Assembly (NCBI GenBank): GCA_905221605.1
Contig: CAJNDS010002088.1
Span: 594,001-658,000, forward strand
Source: Symbiodinium natans
Taxonomy: Eukaryota > Sar > Dinophyceae > Suessiales > Symbiodiniaceae
DNA: 64,000 nt
Direction: 5' to 3'
A program made the translations under genes and the position numbers. Under the pieces are notes generated by a model. That model had not been told where the DNA came from. It did no database searches and worked only from the letters and a program-made list of their open reading frames with translations. Positions within the stretch are counted from its first letter, which is position 1; each line of letters starts with the position of its first letter. Shown here piece after piece: positions 8,660-19,359 of the stretch.

Positions 8660-11600
8660 TTTCACTTGGTGCCCTGATTTATGTTTTCTAGATTTATGTT
8701 TTCTGGGGTGTAGGTTGATTTATGTTTTCTTCTAGGGTGTAGGTGCCCTGATTCCTTTTTCTAGGGTGCGGGTGCCCTGATTTATGTTTTCTGGGGCGTA
8801 GGTGCCCTGATTTATGTTTTCTAGGGTGCAGGTGCCCTGATTTATGTTTTCTGGGGTGTGGGTGCCCTGATGTATGTTTTCTAGTGTGCAGGTGCCCTGA
8901 TTTATGTTTTCTAGGGTGTAGGTGCCCTGATTTATGTTTTCTTCTAGGGTGTAGGTGCCCTGATTTATGTTTTCTTCTAGGGTGTAGGTGCCCTGATTCC
9001 TTTTTCTAGGGTGCAGGTGCCCTGATTTATGTTTTCTAGGGTGCAGGTGCCCTGATTTATGTTTTCTGGGGTGTGGGTGCCCTGATGTATGTTTTCTAGG
9101 GTGCAGGTGCCCTGATTTATGTTTTCTAGGGTGCAGGTGCCCTGATTTATGTTTTCTTCTAGGGTGTAGGTGCCCTGATTCCTTTTTCTAGGGTGTAGGT
9201 GCCCTGATTTATGTTTTCTGGGGTGCAGGTGCCCTGATTTATGTTTTCTGGGGTGCGGGTGCCCTGATGTATGTTTTCTAGGGTGCAGGTGCACTGATTT
9301 ATGTTTTCTGGGGTGTAGGTGCCCTGATTTATGTTTTCTTCTAGGGTGTAGGTGCCCTGATTTATGTTTTCTTCTAGGGTGTAGGTGCCCTGATTCCTTT
9401 TTCTAGGGTGTAGGTGCCCTGATTTATGTTTTCTAGGGTGCAGGTGCCCTGATTTATGTTTTTCTGGGGTGTGGGTGCCCTGATGTATGTTTTCTAGGGT
9501 GCAGGTGCCCTGATTTATGTTTTCTAGGGTGTAGGTGCCCTGATCTATGTTTTCTTCTAGGGTGTAGGTGCCCTGATTTATGTTTTCTTCTAGGGTGTAG
9601 GTGCCCTGATTCCTTTTTCTAGGGTGTAGGTGCCCTGATTTATGTTTTCTAGGGTGCAGGTGCCCTGATTTATGTTTCTGGGGTGTGGGTGCCCTGATGT
9701 ATGTTTTCTAGGGTGCAGGTGCCCTGATTTATGTTTTCTAGGGTGTAGGTGCCCTGATTTATGTTTTCTTCTAGGGTGTAGGTGCCCTGATTCCTTTTTC
9801 CAGGGTGTAGGTGCCCTGATTTATGTTTTCTAGGGTGCAGGTGCCCTGATTTATGTTTTCTGGGGTGTGGGTGGGCTGATGTATGTTTTCTAGGGTGCAG
9901 GTGCCCTGATTTATGTTTTCTGGGGTGTAGCCTGATGTATGTTTTCTTCTAGGGTGTAGGTGCCCTGATTTATGTTTTCTTCTAGGGTGTAGGTGCCCTG
10001 ATTCCTTTTTCTAGGGTGTAGGTGCCCTGATTTATGTTTTCTAGGGTGCGGGTGCCCTGATTTATGTTTTCTGGGGCGTAGGTGCCCTGATTTATGTTTT
10101 CTTCTAGGGTGTAGGTGCCCTGATTTATGTTTTCTTCTAGGGTGTAGGTGCCCTGATTCCTTTTTCTAGGGTGTAGGTGCCCTGATTTATGTTTTCTAGG
10201 GTGCAGGTGCCCTGATTTATGTTTTCTGGGGTGTGGGTGCCCTGATGTATGTTTTCTAGGGTGCAGGTGCCCTGATTTATGTTTTCTAGGGTGTAGGTGC
10301 CCTGATTTATGTTTTCTTCTAGGGTGTAGGTGCCCTGATTCCTTTTTCCAGGGTGTAGGTGCCCTGATTTATGTTTTCTAGGGTGCAGGTGCCCTGATTT
10401 ATGTTTTCTGGGGTGTGGGTGCCCTGATGTATGTTTTCTAGGGTGCAGGTGCCCTGATTTATGTTTTCTAGGGTGCAGGTGCCCTGATTTATGTTTTCTT
10501 CTAGGGTGTAGGTGCCCTGATTCCTTTTTCTAGGGTGTAGGTGCCCTGATTTATGTTTGCTAGGGTGCAGGTGCCCTGATTTATGTTTTCTTCTAGGGTG
10601 TAGGTGCCCTGATTTATGTTTTCTTCTAGGGTGTAGGTGCCCTGATTCCTTTTTCTAGGGTGTAGGTGCCCTGATTTATGTTTTCTAGGGTGCAGGTGCC
10701 CTGATTTATGTTTTCTGGGGTGTGGGTGCCCGGATGTATGTTTTCTAGGGTGCAGGTGCCCTGATTTATGTTTTCTAGGGTGTAGGTGCCCTGATTTATG
10801 TTTTCTTCTAGGGTGTAGGTGCCCTGATTTATGTTTTCTTCTAGGGTGTAGGTGCCCGGATACCTTTTTCTGGGGTGTAGGTGCCCTAATTTATGTTTTC
10901 TTCTAGAGCGCAGGTGCCCTGATTTATGTTTTCTGGGGTGCGGGTGCCCTGATGTATGTTTTCTAGGGTGCAGGTGCACTGATTTATGTTTTCTGCGGTG
11001 TAGGTGCCCTGATTTATGTTTTCTTCTAGGGTGTAGGTGCCCTGATTTATGTTTTCTTCTAGGGTGTAGGTGCCCTGATTCCTTTTTCTAGGGTGTAGGT
11101 GCCCTGATTTATGTTTTCTAGGGTGCAGGTGCCCTGATTTATGTTTTCTGGGGTGTGGGTGCCCTGATGTATGTTTTCTAGGGTGCAGGTGCCCTGATTT
11201 ATGTTTTCTAGGGTGTAGGTGCCCTGATTTATGTTTTCTAGGGTGTAGGTGCCCTGATTTATGTTTTCCAGGGTGTAGGTGCCCTGATTAATGTTTGCTA
11301 GGGTGTAGGTGCCCTGATTTATGTTTTCTAGGGTGCAGGTGCCCTGATTTATGTTTTCTGGGGTGTGGGTGCCCTGATGTATGTTTTCTAGGGTGCAGGT
11401 GCCCTGATTTATGTTTTCTAGGGTGTAGGTGCCCTGATTTATGTTTTCTTCTAGGGTGTAGGTGCCCTGATTTATGTTTTCCAGGGTGTAGGTGCCCTGA
11501 TTCCTTTTTCCAGGGTGTAGGTGCTCTAATTTATTCTTTCTAGGGCGTAGGTGCCCTGATTTATGTTTCCTAGGGTGTAGGTGCCCTGATTTATGTTTTC

Positions 11601-13925
11601 TAGGGTGTAGGTGCCCTGATTTATGTTTTCTAGGGTGTAGGTGCCCTGATTTATGTTTTCCAGGGTGTAGGTGCCCTGATTTATGTTGGCTTCCAGGGTG
11701 TAGGTGCCCTGATTTATGTTTTTTTTTCTAGGGTGTAGCTGCCCCGATTTATGTTTTCTAGGGTGTAGGTGCCCTGATTCCTTCTTCTAGGGTGTAGGTG
11801 CCCTGATTTATGTTTGCTAGGGTGCAGGTGCCCTGATTTATGTTTTCTAGGGTGTAGGTGCCCTGATTTATGTTTCTAGGGTGTAGGTGCCCTGATTTAT
11901 GTTTTCTAGGGTGTAGGTGCCCTGATTTATGTTTTCTAGGGTGTAGGTGCCCTGATTAATGTTTGCTAGGGTGTAGGTGCTTTGATTTATGTTTTCTAGG
12001 CTGCAGGTGCCCTGATTTATGTTTTCTTTCCAGGGTGCAGGTGCCCTGATTTATGTTTTCTAGGGTGCAGGTGCCCTGATTTATGTTTTCTAGGGTGTAG
12101 GTGCCCTGATTTTTTCTAGGCTGTAGGTGCACAGATTTTTTTCTAGGGTGTAGGTGCCCTGAGTTCCTCTTGTTTGGGTGCAGGTGCCCCGATGAATTTT
12201 GTCTGATTTGTTTGTTCTAGGGTGTAGGTGCCCTTATTTTCTTTTTTTAGGGTGTAGGTGCCCTGATTTGTTGTTCTAGGGTGTAGGTGCCCTGATTTAC
12301 ATTTTCCAGGGTGTAGGTGCCCTTATTTCCTTGTTTTTGGGTATAGGTGCCCCGTTTTTTTTTCCTGGGTGTAGGTGCCCTGATTTATGTTTTCTAGGGT
12401 GTAGGTGCCTTGTTTCCTTTTTTTAGGGTGTAGGTGCCCTGATTCATGTTTTCTAGGGTGTCCCATATTCCCGCGTTTTAGGGTGCAGGTGCCCCTATTT
12501 ACATTTTTTCAGGTGTAGGTGCCCTTATTTCCTTCTTTTAGGGTGCAGGTGCCCTTATTTTGTTAGGGTGTAGGCCTTATTTCCTTTTTTGTGGTGTAGG
12601 TGCCCTTATTTCCGTTTTTCGGGGTGTAGGTGCCCTGATTTCGATTTCCTTTTTAGGGTGTAGGTGCCCTTTTTTTGTTTCCGGGTGCAGGATTTTACCT
12701 TTTGTAGGGGGTCGGTGCCCTTATTTCCTTTTTTAGCGTGCAGGTGCCGTTACTTACTTTTTTTCGGGTGTAGGTGCCCTTATTTTTTTAGGGCGTGGGT
12801 GTCCTTATTCACCTATGGTGTTGGTGCCCATATTCCCTATTTCAGGGTGTAGATGCCCTTCCTTCTTTTTTATGTTGTAGGTGCCCTTATTTCCTTGTTT
12901 TAGGGTGTAGGTGCCCTTGTTTCCCTTCTTTAGGGTGTAGGTGCCCTTATTTCCTCTGTTTAGGGTGTAGGTGCCCCTATTTCCTTCTTGTTGGGTGTAG
13001 GTGCCCTTATTTCCTTTTTTTGGGTGTAGGGTGCCCTGAATTTTGTTGGTGGGGGTAGGTGCCCTTATTTCCTTGTTTTTGTGCAGGTGCCCTTACTATT
13101 TTTTTAGGGTGTAGGTGCCCTTATTTCCTTTGTTTTGGGTGTAGGTGCCCTTATCTATTTTTTTTAGAGTGTAGGTGCCCGTATTTCCTTTTGTTAGGGT
13201 GTGGGTGCCCTTATTTTCTCGTTTTTGGTGTAGGTGCCCTTTTTTTGGGTGCCGGTGGCAGGTGCCCGTATTTCTCGTCTGAGGGTGTAGGTACCCTTTT
13301 CTTCTTTTCGGGTGTTGTAGGCTCCGTGTGTGTGTGTGCCCTTATTTTCTTGTTTAAGGGTGCAAGTGCCCCTATTTTCTTTTTTCAGGGTGTAGGTGCC
13401 GTTATTTCATTTTTTTTTAGGGTGTAGGTGCCCTTGTGTAGGTGCCCTTATTTCCTTTTTTCGGGTGTAGGTTCCCTTATTTCCTTCTTTTAGGGTGTTG
13501 GTGCCCTTATGGGCGTGGGTGTCCTTGTTTTCTTTTTTTCGGGTGCCGGTGCCCTTATTTCATTTTTTTCCGGTTGTAGGTGCCCTTATTTATTTTTTTG
13601 GGGGGTGTAGGTGCGCTTATTTCATTTTCTTAGGGTGGATGTGTTTTTTTTTTTTTTAAGGGTGTAGGTGCCCTCATTTCCTCGCCCTCATTTCCTTTCT
13701 TTAGGGTGTAGGCGCCCTTTTTGTTTTGAGGGTGTAGGTGCCCTCATGTTGTTTTTTAGGGTTTAGGTGCCCTCATGCTGCTTTTTTGGGGTGTAGGTGC
13801 CCTCATGTTGCGTTTTAGGGTGTAGGTACCCTCATTTCCCTTTTTGTAGGGTGTAGGTGCCCGTATTCTTTTGGGTGTAGGTGCCCTTAGTTCCTTTTTT
13901 TTGGGTGTAGGTGCTCTTAAAGTCA
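8660..13925. repeat. 5.3-kb minisatellite, about 30-bp unit
   Basis: Consensus TTTTCTAGGGTGTAGGTGCC followed by CTGATTTATG. Regular to about 12.1 kb with 30- and 33-bp monomers, then decaying to AGGTGCCCTTATTTCCTTTT. A marker variant, GATTCCTTTTTC, recurs about every 180-215 bp, giving a higher-order repeat. Apparent ORFs here (GCRCPDLCFL repeats on +, NINQGTCTLE on -) follow from the unit length and are not called as genes. Confidence 0.95.
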
Positions 13926-14067
13926 GCTTTTAAAACCAAAAAGGGTACCCTGTCTTTTCCTACTTACTTCTCCAACAGCTGACCTTTAAGCTTTTTGGTT
14001 TTCTTATTTAGTAGGAATAGCCAAGTTTCACCTTTTTTTCTTTTGGTTGTTGGAGAAGTACGCCTAG
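13926..14067. mobile_element. IE-G element with KpnI-like palindrome core
   Basis: AACCAAAAAGGGTACCCT near the left end, with inverted pairs TACTTCTCCAACA / TGTTGGAGAAGTA. The same core occurs at 31008-31039 and 63750-63780, each just before an exon starting GTTGCT or GTTACT. Confidence 0.5.
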
Positions 14068-14135
14068 GTTACTCCTGGGTCTAGTTCTGGTGCGCCGCCC
14101 GACTCCCGAAGCCTCCGGTGCTAGCGCCTCCAACA
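14068..14135 (+). CDS. Exon, hydrophobic start
   Basis: After ACGCCTAG; LLLGLVLVRRPTPEASGA then SASNS, running into IE-E. Two frames are open. Confidence 0.45.
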
Positions 14136-14218
14136 GCCCAAAGACTCCAATACTCCTTATAGCTACGGAATATTCCCTAAATCATATAAAGGGACCCTTG
14201 TAGATTTTCAGGAATATC
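14136..14218. mobile_element. IE-E copy truncated by TLR
   Basis: Starts AGCCCAAAGACTCCAATACTCC; the core GAATATTCCCTAAATCATA is present. The right half is replaced by CCCTAAA repeats from 14219. Confidence 0.6.
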
Positions 14219-14268
14219 CCTAAACCCTACACCCTAAACCCTAAACCCTAAACCCTAAACCCTAAAGC

Positions 14269-14366
14269 TTGGGATGCCCCCCTGGTACGAACAGTCCTTC
14301 ATAGGGATCATAGTACCCAGTATCATCCCCATGAAGAAGTGTTAGTATAAGGGGGGAACATCCCAA
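14269..14366. mobile_element. IE-D element
   Basis: TIRs TTGGGATG...GAACAGTCCTT and TGTTAGTATAAGGGGG...ACATCCCAA. TLR arrays lie on both sides (14219-14267, 14376-14453). Other copies: 28739, 29613, 40043, 46636, 53700 and a half at about 51285. Confidence 0.75.
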
Positions 14367-14477
14367 CCTATAACCCTAAACCCTAAACCCTAAACCCTAA
14401 ACCCTAAACCCTAAACCCTAAACCCTAAACCCTAAACCCTAAACCCTAAACCCCTAGAGCCCTTAGTAAAGGGGGTA

Positions 14478-14576
14478 TTGGAGTTTGCTGGCAACGTCTC
14501 ACAGAACATCGGGGCAACTGGGATGCAGAGCAGCTGGCCGGCCGCCCCCGCCCTTGACAGCTCCCAAACCTGTTGG
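14478..14576 (+). CDS. Exon (unknown)
   Basis: Open frame EFAGNVSQNIGATGMQSS then WPAAPALDSSQTCW. Right donor GTTTAGGG. A 15-nt microexon at about 14632-14646 (after GTCCAG, before GTTTAGGG) would continue the frame as GALLE. Confidence 0.45.
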
Positions 14577-14744
14577 GGTTTAGGGTTTAGGGTTTTTGGT
14601 TTGGGGTTTGGGGTTTGGGTTTGTGGTCCAGGGGCTTTGCTTGAGAGTTTAGGGTTTAGGGATTAGGGATTGGGGTTGAGGGTTTGGGGTTTGGGGTTTG
14701 GGGTGTAGGGTTTAGGGTTTAGGGTTAAGGGTTTAAGGTTTTGG

Positions 14745-14814
14745 CGAGTTCCGCCACTGCTTCTACGAAGAGGCCGAGGTAGCAGTTTCGACTGAAGGGC
14801 CGAGCCCCCAGCGT
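14745..14814 (+). CDS. Exon (unknown)
   Basis: EFRHCFYEEAEVAVSTEGP then SPQ, open. The right end enters an IE-B-like segment (14815-14935). A minus-strand ORF spans the same area but uses element sequence. Confidence 0.45.
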
Positions 14815-14935
14815 GTACCCTCACATGGATAAGCCTTAGCCCTTGGGTTGATAGGGTGTATCAGGGGTACATAAAGGGGGTCCCCATATATGGGCCCATA
14901 CTCAGGGACCATATAACTACCCTTAGGATACGGTT
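14815..14935. mobile_element. IE-B copy (right part clear)
   Basis: TATGGGCCCATACTCAGGG then ACCATATAACTACCCTTAG, matching IE-B right ends at 27181 and 61434. The left end is diverged. Confidence 0.55.
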
Positions 14936-14985
14936 TAAGGTTCTTTTGGCCCTCTTTTGTCGTGATCGCTGCCCTGCTCCCATAG

Positions 14986-15109
14986 AGCCTTAGCCAAGTT
15001 TTATGGTGCGCTGGACTGCCCTCAGCGTGTGTTTGGAAGGGGTGTGGCGCCACCGGCCATCGTTTCCACAGCAGCCGTCGTGCGGCAAAAACGTGTCTTC
15101 CCAAAGTGA
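14986..15109 (+). CDS. Exon, 40 codons then stop
   Basis: After GCTCCCATAG: ALAKFYGALDCPQRVFGRG then VAPPAIVSTAAVVRQKRVFPK, TGA. One of the clearest protein-like segments. Other frames are also partly open. No family recognised. Confidence 0.55.
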
Positions 15110-15179
15110 TCTTTACAAACCCTAAAGCTTCATCTTCTCCCTAGTTAGGGTACTTCCCACCCTACTTACCACTACCCAG

Positions 15180-15268
15180 AATAGCCAGCAAGTTTGCGAA
15201 GCCCCGACAGAAAGGACGGCAACCCGGCAGCTTGCCATCAACCATGCTTTTTAAGGACCACTATCAGG
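15180..15268 (+). CDS. Exon, basic
   Basis: CTACCCAG on the left, GTAGCG on the right. Frame IASKFAKPRQKGRQPGSL then PSTMLFKDHYQ. A second frame (NSQQVCEAPTERTATRQL) is also open. Confidence 0.5.
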
Positions 15269-15424
15269 GTAGCGAACTACCCAGAGAGCTCTATGTAAAC
15301 CCTAAAGTAACCTAAGAGCAAACCTTGAATAAGCCTTCATCATGCACCCGAACTACCCTAACGAATTGCATTGTCACGCCAGGGTACATCTAAGTATATG
15401 GTTTTTACCCACCTGCGTTGTAAG

Positions 15425-15458
15425 CCTCGCAAGCCTCCGAACGACATCAATGATCTCG
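15425..15458 (+). CDS. Small exon with GTGAGA donor
   Basis: GTTGTAAG on the left, GTGAGAAAG on the right; PRKPPNDINDL. The donor is close to canonical. Confidence 0.45.
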
Positions 15459-15590
15459 GTGAGAAAGAGAGAAACACATAAGTATATGGTCAGTTCGCTA
15501 AATTCTGAATTTTCAAAATAGATCACCCCCCCTCCCCCCCCTCCGCCCCCCCCGCCTCGCCCCCCCGTTTGCGAAGTGAAGTGAGGTCCT

Positions 15591-15730
15591 AACCCTAAAC
15601 CCTAAACCCTAAACCCTAAACCCTAAACCCTAAACCCTAAACCCGAAACCCTAAACCCTAAACCCTAAACCCTAAACCCTAAAACCTAAAACCTAAACCC
15701 TAAACCCTAAACCCTAAACCCCAAACCCAA
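15591..15730. repeat. TLR array CCCTAAA
   Basis: About twenty heptamers with minor variants. Confidence 0.95.
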
Positions 15731-15741
15731 TCCTGGTGCAG

Positions 15742-15789
15742 GTCGAGCTCGGCCGCTGCCGCCACCTGCCAGTGCACAATGCCTGGGAG
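15742..15789 (+). CDS. 16-codon exon
   Basis: TGGTGCAG on the left, GTGCAGTG on the right, phase 0/0: VELGRCRHLPVHNAWE. Confidence 0.5.
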
Positions 15790-16089
15790 GTGCAGTGGGG
15801 GCGGGGGGGGGGGTGGGGGAGGCAGGAGGTGTGTGCCCTCAGCCTTATTCAGGGTTTAGGGTTAGGGTTTAGGGGTTAGGGGGTAGGGTTTAGCGTTTGG
15901 GGTTTAGGGGCGTTCAGGGTTTAGGTCTAGGGTGTAGGGTTTAGGGTTTAGGTGGCCCTCAACCCTACTAGGTAGGCCATTGAGATATTTCATATTTCCC
16001 CTTACTGGGTTTAAGAGGATCCATTTTAGGAATTTCAGAGGTTTTCGAGGGGCCATCCTAGCTTATACTCCCAAACCCCTTCACACAAG

Positions 16090-16140
16090 CGTGCGCGTCG
16101 AAATGCTGCCCTGGAGGCGGCCCTCATCACTCTAAGGGCA
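16090..16140 (+). CDS. 17-codon exon abutting IE-B
   Basis: CACACAAG on the left; RARRNAALEAALITLRA, then GTTTCACGGGCCCTT, which is the left end of an IE-B element. Phase 0/0. Confidence 0.5.
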
Positions 16141-16290
16141 GTTTCACGGGCCCTTAATATGGTCACTTACCCTCCTTAAAGGGTTCTGATATATGGGCCC
16201 TTAATTTGTATAGGGTATACATACACATATACATATATGTGTGGAGTTTTTACGGGTTCCCCTTTTTAAGGGCATGTGCATCATAAGGAA
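16141..16290. mobile_element. IE-B copy (left end clear)
   Basis: GTTTCACGGGCCCTTAATATGG...AAAGGGTTCTGATATATGGG...GTATAGGGTATAC. The right end is lost in a TATACA microsatellite. Confidence 0.6.
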
Positions 16291-16411
16291 CCAAAGGGGG
16301 TGGAAGCAAAGGGCTAAACAATGCCGCATAAGCCTTCACGGTTTAGGGTTTAGGGTTTAGGAAGCCCTTATGACTTATGAGTGCTTCCCACATGATGGAT
16401 GCCTTGGGCAG

Positions 16412-16467
16412 GCCCTGCTTTGGAGGACTCGCGGGCTGTACGTGACAGCAACTAGCGCGGATGCGAG
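16412..16467 (+). CDS. Exon (unknown)
   Basis: CTTGGGCAG on the left, GTTACGGG on the right; ALLWRTRGLYVTATSADA. The intron to the right contains an IE-E copy (16484-16590). Confidence 0.5.
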
Positions 16468-16661
16468 GTTACGGGTGTTTGTTGGGCCCCAATGCCCCTT
16501 CATGAAGGAATCTTCCTTGGAATATACTAGGGTTCCTCATATGGCTTAAGGATGATTCCTTACTTGTGAGGTATTGGAGTCTCTGTTTTTTTGGGGTTTG
16601 AGTTCCTTAAAATTCTTAGAACCTGACTCCCCCATCGTCCCAGGGTGCCCAGCAACCGCTA

Positions 16662-16800
16662 GGTTTAGGGTTTAGGGTTTAGGGTTTCGGGTTTCGGGTT
16701 TCGGGTTTGGGGTTTGGGGTTTGGGGTTTGGGGTTTCCAGTTTGGGGTTTGGGGTTTGGGGTTTGGGGTGGAGGGGGGCAGGGTTTGGGGTTTAGGTGTC
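16662..16800. repeat. TLR array with GGGTTTC and GGGTTTG units
   Basis: Sequential blocks of GGGTTTA, then GGGTTTC, then GGGTTTG. Confidence 0.9.
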
Positions 16801-17079
16801 TCGAGGTTCTCTAGTTTCGGGTTTTTTTTGAGGTCGATGCTTGAGGTCGGTGAACCCCAAAAAGGCCCATAATTTTGGAGAATCCTCCAAACTAAGTAGG
16901 GCTGTCTAATATCTTGCTTGAACGGAGGGGTGATGGCGCTGTCTGGGTTTAGGGTTTGCGGTCAGGATTTAGGGTTTAAAGGGCTTCGGGGTACTTGGAG
17001 CTTCTTGGGTAGTCTCTGTTCATGCTAGTGCTGTGCATGGCTGCAGCCGAGCAGACCCCTGGGTGCGGAGGGCTAAAAA

Positions 17080-17247
17080 CTCGCCAAGTCGGCCTTGGCC
17101 AGGCACATGCGCCTGTTGATGAACGCCCACGCGCAGCAGCGGGAAGCCATCTTCGAGAACCTCGCCGACGATGTTCGTGTGACGGCGTCCACTGCGGACG
17201 CGTGGTGTCGGCGCGTGTGCAGTGAGACCAGTGGCCTGATGAAGTGA
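17080..17247 (+). CDS. Exon, 55 codons, alpha-helical
   Basis: LAKSALARHMRLLMNAHAQQ then REAIFENLADD, ending CSETSGLMK and TGA. Strongly helical, Ala/Leu/Arg-rich. An acceptor at CGCCAAG (17081-17089) would start it at SALARHM. No family recognised. Confidence 0.55.
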   Translation, partial: LAKSALARHMRLLMNAHAQQREAIFENLADDVRVTASTADAWCRRVCSETSGLMK

Positions 17248-17469
17248 TGAGTATAGTTCTACCCTACTTCGGTTAAAGATACCCCATGAACCTCCAGGAA
17301 ACCGCCAGGTGCACTAAACCCCAAGCCCCGACCCCCAAACACCAAACCTTAAACCTTAAACCCCAGCCCGTTCCAAGTAGCCCTAAACCCTAAACCCAAA
17401 ACCCTAAACCCTGAACCCTGAACCCTGGACCCTCAAACCCCAAACCCTAAGTAGGGGTTTGCGTTTCAG

Positions 17470-17494
17470 CTGCAACAGCATCTGCTACTTGGAG
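17470..17494 (+). CDS. 25-nt exon upstream of an IE-A intron
   Basis: GCGTTTCAG on the left; LQQHLLLG plus one base, then GTTCATGG inside the IE-A left TIR. Joins in phase to 17642. Confidence 0.5.
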
Positions 17495-17640
17495 GTTCAT
17501 GGTACTTACTAACCACTTATAACTGGGCTTATAACCCTACTTATAAGTGGGATAACCCCTATAAGGCCCTTTAGGGGTATTATAAGTAGGGTTATAAGTA
17601 CAGTTATAATTGGTTAGTAAGTCCCCTGAACCTCCAAGTA
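17486..17640. mobile_element. IE-A element acting as intron 17495-17641
   Basis: TIRs CTTGGAGGTTCATGG and the near-complement CCTGAACCTCCAAG, with TA on both sides (likely 2-bp target duplication). Splicing GGAG|GTTC to AAGTAG| leaves a 6-nt in-frame addition. Confidence 0.7.
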
Positions 17641-17641
17641 G

Positions 17642-17720
17642 TTGGAGGAGCCCAGCTGTTCTTCGGAACAGCGATGTCCGCTGGCTGTGCCTGCCTCAGG
17701 CACCAGCCGCCAGGCTGGTG
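17642..17720 (+). CDS. Exon after IE-A intron
   Basis: Joined to 17470-17494 it reads LQQHLLLGVGGAQLFFG then TAMSAGCACLRHQPPGWW before the G-rich tract. A second frame (EEPSCSSEQRCPLAVPASG) is also open. Confidence 0.5.
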
Positions 17721-17858
17721 GGGGGGGGGGGGGGTGGGGGGGGGGGGGGGGGTGGGGGTTGGGGGGGGGGGGGTGGGGGGGGGGTGGGGTTGGGGGGGGG
17801 GGGGGGGGGGTGGGGGTGGGGGGGGGGGGGGGGGGGGGGGGGGTGGGGGGGGGGGGTG
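17718..17858. repeat. G-rich tract, G-quadruplex prone
   Basis: 140 bp of almost only G with single T interruptions. Gly- and Pro-rich ORFs across it are artefacts. Confidence 0.9.
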
Positions 17859-18284
17859 CCATGTGATGCAGTGACCCTCAGATGTAGTTTAGGGTTTAGG
17901 GTTTAGGGTTTAGGGTTTAGGGTTTAGGGTTTAGGGCTTGTGCCGAAGTCATGATGGCTTTTGCCGCGTGCGGCGCTTTTAGCGGGTGCCCTCAGAAGTG
18001 TATGATTTGCTTTGCTGGCTCATGCACGGATACAAGGTTTTCAGACCCTAGACCCTAAACCCTAAACCCTAAACCCGAAACCCTAAACCGGCCAAGGGCG
18101 TTGGGCTGTGAAGTTTCGGGCAGGCCTTGATCTTGAGCTCTCTTTTCTTTGGGCTTTCGTTAGCAAATTCAGATCCCAATATCCCAGAAACCCTAAACCC
18201 TAAACCCTAAACCCTAAACCTAAACCCTAAACCCTAAACCCTAAACCCTAAACCCAGACAGAGTACACCTTAAATCACAACTAG

Positions 18285-18383
18285 TGGGGACTCGAAGGGC
18301 TCTGTGGGGTGGAGCTCGGAATTTCTAAACCTGCAATCTGGCACCCTTAGGGCCTTCAGCAAGTCCTCCTGCTCCATGCCTAG
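18285..18383 (+). CDS. Exon (unknown)
   Basis: After AACTAG; DSKGSVGWSSEFLNLQSG then TLRAFSKSSCSMPSP, running into CCCTAAA. Confidence 0.45.
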
Positions 18384-18448
18384 CCCTAAACCCTAAACTC
18401 TAAACCCTAAGCCCTAAACCCTAAACTCTAAACCCTAAGCCCTAAACC

Positions 18449-18535
18449 CGCCGGAGGCCGTTGGCAAGGCATGCCCGACCTGCAACGCTGCAGCCTCAGG
18501 GGTTTACTCGGAAGCCTGTTTCGCTTCGTAGGTGG
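18449..18535 (+). CDS. Exon (unknown)
   Basis: AGGRWQGMPDLQRCSLRG then LLGSLFRFVGG, open from the CCCTAAA array on the left. Followed by an IE-H fragment. Confidence 0.4.
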
Positions 18536-18714
18536 GGGAAGTGAGTTGGGTTATGGGTAGGGGATACTAGGTAGACTTACTAAGCCAAAAGGGCTTCGAA
18601 GTAGGCTTTAATTCGGGTTGCGGGTGTGCTTGGCAGGTCGCACGCTGGAAAGCGCACAGCAGAATGCAGACACAGCCATCCCCAGACCACCCGAACCGAG
18701 CCAAGCCCGACTCA

Positions 18715-18918
18715 CCCTAAACCCCAAACCCCAAACCCCAAACCCCAAACCCCAAACCCCAAACCCTAAACCCCAAACCCCAAACCCCAAACCCTAAACC
18801 CTAAACCCTAAACCCTAAACCCTAAACCCTAAACCCTAAACCCTAAACCTCAAACCCCAAACCCCAAACCCCAAACCCTAAACCCTAAACCCTAAACCCC
18901 AAACCCCAAACCCTAAAC
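18715..18918. repeat. TLR array mixing CCCCAAA and CCCTAAA blocks
   Basis: About 29 heptamers in alternating homogeneous blocks. Confidence 0.95.
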
Positions 18919-18921
18919 GCT

Positions 18922-18999
18922 GCGATCAATCGACCCACCTATAGGATGGCAGAGACATTGGATCGCTGTAATCAACTCATGGGGCCCGGTCCGTCATAG
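18922..18999 (+). CDS. Exon or C-terminal end
   Basis: AINRPTYRMAETLDRCNQ then LMGPGPS and TAG. Upstream of IE-A 19008-19127. Confidence 0.5.
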   Translation, partial: AINRPTYRMAETLDRCNQLMGPGPS

Positions 19000-19007
19000 T
19001 TGCCCTA

Positions 19008-19127
19008 TACTTGAAGGTTCGTTTTGAGTAGTTATAGGTAGGGTTATAAGTACCCTAAGTAGGGTGATAAGTATAGATGCTACCATACTTGCAGCCCTGT
19101 TGAAAGCAAGCCATGAACCTCCAAGTA
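19008..19127. mobile_element. IE-A copy
   Basis: TACTTGAAGGTTC on the left, GAACCTCCAAGTA on the right; internal TATAAGTACCC motifs. Confidence 0.65.
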
Positions 19128-19359
19128 ATCGCCCCCTAGACCCTAAACCCTGAACCCTAAATCTTTATACGGCCTACACTTCCATCCCCCTAAACCCTAA
19201 ATCCTAAACCCTAAGCCCTAAACCCTGAGGTCAGTCCTTATATGGACATGCTCTGGGCGCTGCTGCACCCACTCCAGGCGCCTTGCTTTTACACCCTGAA
19301 TTGGCCCTAAACTTTCGAACCAGCCGAAGCCCTAAGCTCTCAGCTCCCGTAAACCCTAA

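Noticed and set aside
8977..11543. ORFs of 79-117 codons on both strands (CPDLCFL and NINQGT repeats)
   Set aside because: They follow from a 30/33-bp minisatellite with unit length near a multiple of three; single-base indels break them repeatedly.
12664..13427. + strand ORFs rich in GCRCPYF
   Set aside because: Decayed part of the same minisatellite.
14763..15104. 113-codon minus ORF
   Set aside because: Its middle is IE-B sequence; the + strand frames on each side are cleaner.
17610..17906. Gly-rich and Pro-rich ORFs
   Set aside because: Translation of a homopolymeric G tract.
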